Below are positions 6,727 to 11,493 of a DNA stretch of 11,493 nt, in pieces. Both the position numbers and the translations under genes were made by a program. The stretch covers positions 1 to 11,493 of the forward strand of contig JAJPIN010000101.1 of assembly GCA_021324715.1 (NCBI GenBank), written 5' to 3'. Source of the DNA: Nitrososphaeria archaeon. GTDB lineage: Archaea; Thermoproteota; Nitrososphaeria; Nitrososphaerales; Nitrososphaeraceae. The notes beneath the pieces are model-generated. The model did no database searches. It saw only the letters and a list, made by a program, of their open reading frames with translations, and was not told the DNA's origin. Position 1 is the stretch's first letter. Every line of letters starts with the position of its first letter.

Positions 6727-7269
6727 ATGAAGTGGAATGTTTTAACTTTAGGTTTGATGTCCTTGTTAGTTGGCGTAACAATAATTTCCATTTCTTCGAT
6801 ACGTGTGCCAGACCCATTTCACTCTACAAGTACTGTGTTTAATGGGAAAATAAGCAATGAAAGTCACGCCATACTATCATTGAGTGATGTACAAAAGGGA
6901 AAAAACTTATCTTTATCCATTATACCAGGTAATTCCTTAAATGTACTTAATATAAGGATTTTAAACCCGAAAGGAACATTGATATTCGATCAGAATTTTT
7001 CAAGACCGTTCTTTACTACAATTGTTGCACCAATAAGTGGTAACTATTCAGCAGTTTTAGCTAATATCAACAAGACGGCGATTTATACGAAAAGCATGTT
7101 TGGCAGTTCGATCCTTTTTGATAGTAATAGAAATCCAAAGATTGAAATTCAAACAATTTTAATAGGGGTGATTATTATGCTTATTGGTATTGCTGCCTGC
7201 ATTTATTGGATTATCTTTGAATCCTTTAAAAGGTTAAAAAGAAGAGCAGGATACAAGAACTTGACTTAA
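6727..7269 (+). CDS. Unrecognised membrane protein with two transmembrane helices and an outer beta-rich domain
   Basis: I do not recognise a family. The 180 residues show an N-terminal hydrophobic helix (about 5-24), a polar, probably beta-sandwich domain (about 30-138), a second helix (about 142-163, QTILIGVIIMLIGIAACIYW) and a basic cytoplasmic tail, FKRLKRRAGYK. The positive-inside rule puts the middle domain outside the cell. All five N-x-S/T sequons (Asn44, 60, 90, 106 and 115) fall in that domain, as expected for an archaeal surface glycoprotein. The domain pattern loosely resembles GOLD/emp24-like or pre-peptidase beta domains, but that is only an impression. An in-frame stop at 6721-6723 fixes the start at this ATG. 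No TATA box is at the leaderless position. The gene is divergent from the secreted GH5-like protein. Confidence 0.75.
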   Translation: MKWNVLTLGLMSLLVGVTIISISSIRVPDPFHSTSTVFNGKISNESHAILSLSDVQKGKNLSLSIIPGNSLNVLNIRILNPKGTLIFDQNFSRPFFTTIVAPISGNYSAVLANINKTAIYTKSMFGSSILFDSNRNPKIEIQTILIGVIIMLIGIAACIYWIIFESFKRLKRRAGYKNLT

Positions 7270-7443
7270 TTGTGACTTTGCCAGAAATCCTGAATATAAA
7301 CAACTTTAGATCATAGTACAACAAATTATTGAATAGATTCTAAAACTACCTACACTAATAAATTATTATGTTTCCGAATTAAGGCTAAAATACGTTCTTT
7401 ATCTAGATACGCAGTCAGCACCAAGATTTCAATTTTTTTTAAT
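7270..7443. other. Intergenic spacer with oligo-T tract
   Basis: This spacer separates the convergent 3' ends of the membrane-protein gene and gatE. No open frame of note was seen on either strand. An eight-T run at 7433-7440, continuing T-rich into the last codons of gatE, could act as an archaeal oligo-T terminator for the plus-strand gene. There is no matching hairpin. Confidence 0.35.
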
Positions 7444-9375
7444 TTATTTTTCCTTGGATCCTTGAATGTAATTAATTAGTTTGGTCATAAGTTTTTTATT
7501 AACTTTCTCACCGTCTATCTTACCCCTTAGAATTTCCATGCACCTCCCCATCAATAGCCCAACGGCATCGAGTCCTTTCTCAGAAATCACTTTCTTGTTT
7601 TCACTAATTATCCTGCTTATCGTGTCATCCACAAACTCTTCAGTTAAGCTATCGGTTCCAAATGACCTTATTACTTCCTCTACATCATCAACCTCTTTTT
7701 TGAGAAGTTTTTCAATTATTATTGGAACAGACTCTTTGGATATTCTAGAATAGTTTAATTGCATAAACAAATAAAATAGTACATCCTCAGTGAGGATTGA
7801 AGTATCATATCCATCTCTCTCCAAACTAACCAAATCCTCCGTAAGCTTAGATATAATGAACGATGGGCTGATTGATGTCTGTGAAATTATTTTTTCAAAT
7901 AGAATAAAATACTGAGAGTCAAATATATTCTCTGCCAAGGTCTTGTTAATATCATATTTCTTGGAAATTTGTTCTATGACTACATCCCATGGTTGAGGTA
8001 TGAGTTTGGATAAACCCTTCATCGTATTATCATCTATAGAGATGTATGGGATATCCGTTTCTGGATACATTCTTGATGATCCAGGCCTCGGTCTACTAAA
8101 TGCTGTAATACCATCAATTCTTACATAACGTGTTTCAGGAACGACTCCTGAAAATGATTTTGTGATTCTATTGAATAACTCAAATAAAACTGTATTTAGT
8201 AACGTTATTGATCCACCTACTAATATAAATGCGTCATTCTTGTTCATTCTCAGAACAGAAGATATCGACTGGACATCATCAATGCTAATTCCATAGTTTG
8301 GTAATTCATCAGAGTGAAATATCCCACCTATTCCATAGGATTTTACAAGATCCCCCAACTCTTTGCCCAATCTAATTCCAGGATATGGCTCGAAGGATAG
8401 TATACCATTAAAACCATGTAAAACAAATGCGATAATCTTAGAATCATCGGTAAGAATTCTCTTTAATACCTTTGATGAAGAATTTCTTAATAGATCTGTA
8501 ACATCAGTAACAGTACCGATAAATTCTGATTGATTGATATTACGTTCAGTCAATTTTTTTGCGATTTGATTTAACCCATCCTGCCTTTTTGATTCGTAAT
8601 CAATTATAAGCGCAAGTTGTGACAGCTGTTGAACACCTTTAATTTCCACGACGGGTCCATTGTCAACTGAAATATTAACGTCTTGTCTTATGCTTCCAAT
8701 TCCCCTTGTGACTTTTTTTGTTGATCGTAGAAGTCTTCCAACGGTCTGTGCTAAAATTGTTACAAAAGTTGGAGAATTGGAAATGGGCTCAAGTGCAATT
8801 TCAATTAGTGGTATTCCGAGCCTATCAAGAGAATAAATCTTGTTACTTTCATCATTATCTTTATTTTGTTCATTAATTATTCTTGCAGCATCCTCTTCTA
8901 AACAGATACTCTGGACACCTACCCTAATGCCTTCAACGTCCAAAAAACCATCTCGGCCAACAAGGATTGTTCTTTGGAATCCAGTCGTATTTGACCCGTC
9001 TATTACTATCTTTCTCATTACGTGTAGTTCATCTTCAACAGTACAATGGAGTGCTAAACATAGAGTTAATACTACTTCTAGGGCCTCCGTGTTTACTTCC
9101 ACCGGAGGTTCCTCATCTGATTCTATCAAACAGTTTGAATTCCTCGAGGATTGATATTTTATTATCTTAATTTTCTTCGATTCGAAAAGAGCTGCCTGAT
9201 CATAGGATCCCATCTCACTTCGAGTCGGACGCAGGTTCCTCTTAAAGGTAAAATCATGCTCTGTAGCATCAACTATCTCACAATTACAAAATAATTTATT
9301 TTTTGTATCTAATTGTTGATGAATTTCAAGTCCAACCTTGAGTCTATTTTTAGCAGATTTTCCATTATTAACCAA
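7444..9375 (-). CDS. gatE: Glu-tRNA(Gln) amidotransferase subunit E
   Basis: With GatD it converts Glu-tRNA(Gln) to Gln-tRNA(Gln), the archaeal route for charging tRNA(Gln). GatE binds the tRNA and phosphorylates the glutamate, and GatD supplies ammonia. The 643 residues match the family length. The GatB/E catalytic core begins with KVGLEIHQQLDTKNKLFCNC (13-32) and includes SLDRLGIPLIEIALEP (182-197) and TRGIGSIRQDVNISV (223-237). The GAD-type insert unique to GatE, shared with bacterial AspRS, spans roughly 285-410. The tail after about 480 is the helical, tRNA-binding YqeY-like region, with GLLMGRCMEILRGK near 606-619. The start is TTG: the family motif begins at residue 13, no upstream ATG exists before an in-frame stop, and the next Met is at 55, too late. 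The gatD partner is not in this window. Confidence 0.95.
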   Translation of the reverse strand: MVNNGKSAKNRLKVGLEIHQQLDTKNKLFCNCEIVDATEHDFTFKRNLRPTRSEMGSYDQAALFESKKIKIIKYQSSRNSNCLIESDEEPPVEVNTEALEVVLTLCLALHCTVEDELHVMRKIVIDGSNTTGFQRTILVGRDGFLDVEGIRVGVQSICLEEDAARIINEQNKDNDESNKIYSLDRLGIPLIEIALEPISNSPTFVTILAQTVGRLLRSTKKVTRGIGSIRQDVNISVDNGPVVEIKGVQQLSQLALIIDYESKRQDGLNQIAKKLTERNINQSEFIGTVTDVTDLLRNSSSKVLKRILTDDSKIIAFVLHGFNGILSFEPYPGIRLGKELGDLVKSYGIGGIFHSDELPNYGISIDDVQSISSVLRMNKNDAFILVGGSITLLNTVLFELFNRITKSFSGVVPETRYVRIDGITAFSRPRPGSSRMYPETDIPYISIDDNTMKGLSKLIPQPWDVVIEQISKKYDINKTLAENIFDSQYFILFEKIISQTSISPSFIISKLTEDLVSLERDGYDTSILTEDVLFYLFMQLNYSRISKESVPIIIEKLLKKEVDDVEEVIRSFGTDSLTEEFVDDTISRIISENKKVISEKGLDAVGLLMGRCMEILRGKIDGEKVNKKLMTKLINYIQGSKEK

Positions 9376-9406
9376 TATGCAATCAATAAAAGAGACTTAT
9401 TATTAT

Positions 9407-9414
9407 TATTTAAA
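9407..9414 (-). promoter_or_regulatory. Possible TATA box of gatE
   Basis: TTTAAATA on the minus strand is centred about 35 bases before the TTG start of gatE, which would leave a leader of roughly 8-10 bases. The surrounding sequence is very AT-rich, so other positions are possible. It shares the 9376-9457 interval with a plus-strand promoter for the miniprotein. Confidence 0.35.
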
Positions 9415-9424
9415 AATAATTAAG

Positions 9425-9434
9425 AAATATTTAA
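9425..9434 (+). promoter_or_regulatory. Possible TATA box of the miniprotein gene
   Basis: AAATATTTAA is centred about 28 bases before the ATG at 9458 and about 39 before the ATG at 9469. Transcription from it should start near 9457, so the mRNA would begin essentially at the four-codon ORF that precedes the miniprotein. Confidence 0.4.
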
Positions 9435-9468
9435 TTCTCCCACCTAGTTGATTATCCATGAGTCAAAT

Positions 9469-9618
9469 ATGACAAATCTTTTTTCCATATTTTTCGCAAT
9501 CTTGCCAAAAGGGACTGTAAGAGATGAGAGTACTTTTTTCATCCTTATCTCCATACTTGCTGGTTTAATTGTAGCTGCATGCATTATGAGATTAAGAAGA
9601 AACAGAAAATCAGAGTGA
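9469..9618 (+). CDS. Possible 49-residue single-pass membrane miniprotein
   Basis: Open frame of 49 codons plus stop. It begins MTNLFSIFFAILPKGTVRDE, continues with a hydrophobic helix (STFFILISILAGLIVAACIM, about 21-40) and ends in the basic tail RLRRNRKSE. The compact order of short polar segment, one transmembrane helix and strongly basic end is typical of genuine small membrane proteins with the tail inside the cell. It lies alone on the plus strand between gatE and the DUF309 gene, with a TATA-like box at 9425-9434. A four-codon ORF (9458-9472) ends in the ATGA overlap with its start. No function can be assigned. Chance occurrence of a 49-codon frame is possible, so confidence rests on the sequence character and the promoter. 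Confidence 0.45.
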   Translation: MTNLFSIFFAILPKGTVRDESTFFILISILAGLIVAACIMRLRRNRKSE

Positions 9619-9662
9619 AGCGGGATACGACTCGAACCTCGCTCTTGATTTGTTCAATTTTT
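9618..9662 (+). other. tRNA-3'-end-like sequence or hairpin terminator
   Basis: Read on the minus strand, this stretch contains GGTTCGAGTC, a perfect T-loop type sequence, followed by TCCCGCT like the 3' half of an acceptor stem. However, the T-stem does not pair and no 5' half of a tRNA is found in the preceding 80 bases, so it is at best a degenerate remnant. Read on the plus strand, AGCGGG and CCTCGCT form a 6-base stem with one bulge and a 12-base loop, followed by T-rich sequence up to 9662. That could instead terminate the miniprotein transcript. Confidence 0.3.
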
Positions 9663-9669
9663 CATTAGA

Positions 9670-10275
9670 CTAAATTTTAATAGTTGAAACCGTATCTGAA
9701 TTAACCATACCCGCAACCTTTCTCTTTAATGATTCAATATCAATATCATAATATTTGTCGTATGATTTATCCAATTTAACTAGTGCCCTTTTCATAATAG
9801 ATATACAAATTGCTAGTTCCCCTTTTTGGTAATGCACTAATGCAGCGGCAACTAGAATAATGCCATTCAACAAGTCTCTTTCGCTACCTTTGGTATTTTT
9901 CCAAATAGCCTCAAGAACTTCATGCGTTTTCCAGTATTTTTCATCATTGAAGAGTTGACGAGCCAACGTGACTGACTCTTTTTTGTCAAATTCCTTCTCG
10001 ACAATTCTATCAATTTCTAATACTGGAGCTATTTTTGAAAGGTTCGAATTTATTTCATTGACATCTGATAAAGTTGGTATGCTTATGTCAAGTTCAAGAA
10101 AGTGACTTGCAACCCGAACATCCCTGATTATGACTTTGACATCTTGTAAAGTACTTCTACATAAAGAGAGGATTGAGGTAGCATCTTTTGGAAAATATTT
10201 CTCATTTTTAAGATATACCATGTATCTCAGCAGTTCACTCACCAAACCCTTTATTTTATAGATTTTACGAACCAC
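9670..10275 (-). CDS. DUF309 domain protein
   Basis: Protein of unknown function, 201 residues, probably cytoplasmic and mostly helical. The C-terminal half (about 103-168) carries the DUF309 pattern: ARQLFNDEKYWKTHEVLEAI with His118, Glu119 and Glu122 in the HEvLE core, then LLNGIILVAAALVHYQKGE. The conserved His/Glu set suggests a metal or ligand site, but no reaction is established for the family. The first hundred residues are an extension I do not recognise. The start is uncertain. GTG at 10275 gives this length. An ATG at 10219-10221 would remove 18 residues, and a TATA-like CTATAAAAT lies about 35 bases before that ATG. The gene is flanked by gatE and the methyltransferase on the same strand, but gaps of about 300 and 157 bases argue against one operon. 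Confidence 0.8.
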   Translation of the reverse strand: MVRKIYKIKGLVSELLRYMVYLKNEKYFPKDATSILSLCRSTLQDVKVIIRDVRVASHFLELDISIPTLSDVNEINSNLSKIAPVLEIDRIVEKEFDKKESVTLARQLFNDEKYWKTHEVLEAIWKNTKGSERDLLNGIILVAAALVHYQKGELAICISIMKRALVKLDKSYDKYYDIDIESLKRKVAGMVNSDTVSTIKI

Positions 10276-10432
10276 ATACCAAATATATTGTTATTTAAGA
10301 CTCTGTCATTACATTAATAACATTAGGGTTCCGGTTGCGCACAACGACAATAGTACTAAAGAAGTCAAATTCAAAATTCCCACCGTGATTAGAACGGTTC
10401 ATTGGCAAGATCAATAATTTTAATATAAATAA
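10276..10432. other. Intergenic spacer with short inverted repeat
   Basis: No open frame was seen. ACCGT (10382-10386) and ACGGT (10394-10398) form a 5-base dyad with a 7-base loop, downstream of the methyltransferase gene. The sequence after it on the minus strand is not a clear T-run, so a terminator role is weak. A sequence at 10313-10328 resembles one in the GH5-like gene's upstream region (see findings). Confidence 0.3.
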
Positions 10433-11260
10433 TCAATATTTGAAAAGTGTAAACAGATATGGTGTTCCCTTTTTTTCATCAAGTGTCCAGGAGGTTGGGA
10501 GACTTAGACACTTCACTATTTCTAATCCAGAATCATTTATGAATTTTCCCCATCCGCACATAGATTTATCTCGCGAATATTGCCTGTAGGTATGACTCCC
10601 CATTAGGTTGATACCCACGTTGTGCAATTTAGGATAATATTTTTTCAAGTGATTTAGCAAACTGTAAGATAATATTTCTCCAGAATCAGGCAATGCAGAA
10701 ATGAATATAATGGTATTTTCTAGATTAAATTGTGAATAGTCTATTGAATTCGAATCGCTGTTAACGACTTTATATTTTACGTTAGTAGACAAAGATATAC
10801 TATTTTGTAGGTCACATAGATCTTTATCAATCTCTACCCCTATGCAATTAAGACCAAGTATACTCCCACAAAATATCAATCTACCATCTCCCGATCCTAA
10901 ATCTATGATATTTTGAAATCCCAAATCTTTTGCAACTAGAATCATTACAAGAGCTGAGAGTCCCCACGTTGGAAGAAATGGTTGGTAACTAGTATCATAT
11001 TTTTTAGCACTTAACCAAAATTGATTTACATCCCCTTCATAAGATATGCACGGAATATTAGAAAGTGTTATACCATGTTGTTTATAGTATATTTTGTTAT
11101 TGTTAAAGAATGTATGTAGTTTTTCCAATAGTCTGTTGTCAAATAAGCTTTGCTTATTTGCAACGGGGATAAATTCCCTAATGTGGTTGTACGAATGAAA
11201 TTCATTAAGGTATTCGTTCTTAAGGTTAATCAAGCGCTGAGCCAAATCGCTGACTTCCAA
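10433..11260 (-). CDS. Class I SAM-dependent methyltransferase-like protein, substrate unknown
   Basis: The 275-residue protein has a Rossmann-type methyltransferase core from about 95. NIIDLGSGDGRLIF (117-130) is motif I, the SAM-binding glycine loop. GVEIDKDL (141-148) places Glu143 at the end of strand 2, where it would bind the SAM ribose. NTIIFISALPDSGE (182-195) is the motif IV region. It has no NPPY or DPPY, so an adenine-N6 or base methyltransferase of that type is not supported. The strand 1-2 segment recalls DOT1- or PrmA-like enzymes, but the first 90 residues are not recognised. The start is TTG, immediately after an in-frame stop and about 25 bases from a TATA box, which supports it. 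The next Met is far inside at 106. Confidence 0.75.
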   Translation of the reverse strand: MEVSDLAQRLINLKNEYLNEFHSYNHIREFIPVANKQSLFDNRLLEKLHTFFNNNKIYYKQHGITLSNIPCISYEGDVNQFWLSAKKYDTSYQPFLPTWGLSALVMILVAKDLGFQNIIDLGSGDGRLIFCGSILGLNCIGVEIDKDLCDLQNSISLSTNVKYKVVNSDSNSIDYSQFNLENTIIFISALPDSGEILSYSLLNHLKKYYPKLHNVGINLMGSHTYRQYSRDKSMCGWGKFINDSGLEIVKCLSLPTSWTLDEKKGTPYLFTLFKY

Positions 11261-11277
11261 TTAATACACACCTTGTG

Positions 11278-11290
11278 ATATTTTAATATA
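11278..11290 (-). promoter_or_regulatory. TATA box of the methyltransferase-like gene
   Basis: On the minus strand this reads TATATTAAAATAT, centred about 25 bases before the TTG at 11260. The distance fits a leaderless transcript and supports that unusual start codon. Confidence 0.5.
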
Positions 11291-11493
11291 GATTGTTAGT
11301 ATCATTTACTATACTTGGCATCTCGGCATTCCAGATGTTGCTTTAGCGCTGAATGTGTCCCAGTAATTCCAAATCACTGATATTTTGCTTATCCCCTGGT
11401 AATCGATTAAATTTAGTTTTAAGACTGTTACTTGTAAAGTTATCACTTCAACGGAAGTAAGGAAAAGATAGTAAACCAGTATGGAACATCTCT

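Noticed and set aside
6635..6817. 60-codon minus-strand frame overlapping the membrane-protein start
   Set aside because: It overlaps the N-terminal helix of a better supported gene and shows no domain or signal.
8840..9170. Plus-strand frames inside gatE
   Set aside because: Shadows of the gatE N-terminal domain, whose family motifs are unmistakable.
9618..9720. Complete tRNA gene on the minus strand
   Set aside because: The T-loop and acceptor 3' half look right, but the T-stem does not pair and no matching acceptor 5' half, D-arm or anticodon arm is present.
11353..11460. 35-codon plus-strand frame near the right edge
   Set aside because: Too short, no promoter or ribosome-binding signal, and it overlaps the longer open minus-strand frame.
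11481..11493. ATG at the right edge as the start of a plus-strand gene
   Set aside because: Only four codons are visible and no TATA box lies at the expected distance.

Overview
The window is AT-rich archaeal DNA, most probably from an ammonia-oxidising thaumarchaeon (class Nitrososphaeria). The evidence is a bacterial-type grpE-dnaK-dnaJ set next to an archaeal Hsp20, the archaea-specific Glu-tRNA(Gln) amidotransferase subunit GatE, TATA-like boxes about 25-28 bases before several start codons (leaderless transcripts), and only sporadic Shine-Dalgarno sequences. The low GC would suit a Nitrosocosmicus-like lineage better than the GC-richer Nitrososphaera, but that is inference; no amo, 16S or other lineage marker is present.

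Layout. Positions 2-4309 (+) are a protein-folding block: the 3' part of grpE, then dnaK (9 bases later), dnaJ (63 bases later) and a small heat-shock protein with its own promoter. GrpE, DnaK and DnaJ form the Hsp70 cycle: DnaJ delivers clients and stimulates ATP hydrolysis, and GrpE exchanges nucleotide. Hsp20 holds unfolding proteins for refolding. Next comes a DrrA/CcmA-type ABC ATPase (4407-5333, +) with no permease beside it. It ends one base from the stop of a convergent gene for a secreted glycoside-hydrolase-5-like protein (5335-6546, -).

The GH5-like gene is divergent from an unrecognised two-helix membrane protein (6727-7269, +) whose outer domain is rich in N-glycosylation sequons. 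The 180-base spacer between them holds a TATA box and an interrupted dyad. From 7444 the three large genes are all on the minus strand and all appear to start with TTG or GTG: gatE (7444-9375), a DUF309 protein (9670-10275) and an unassigned class I SAM methyltransferase-like protein (10433-11260). Between gatE and the DUF309 gene, on the plus strand, is a likely 49-residue membrane miniprotein, followed by a tRNA-3'-end-like or terminator-like sequence.

The window is mostly housekeeping. The parts that deserve a second look are in-frame tandem repeats in the disordered tails of both GrpE and DnaK, the GH5 homologue with altered active-site positions, the miniprotein preceded by an overlapping four-codon ORF, and the tRNA-like remnant. 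No CRISPR array, transposase, integrase or rRNA was seen, and I found no convincing previously undescribed multigene system.
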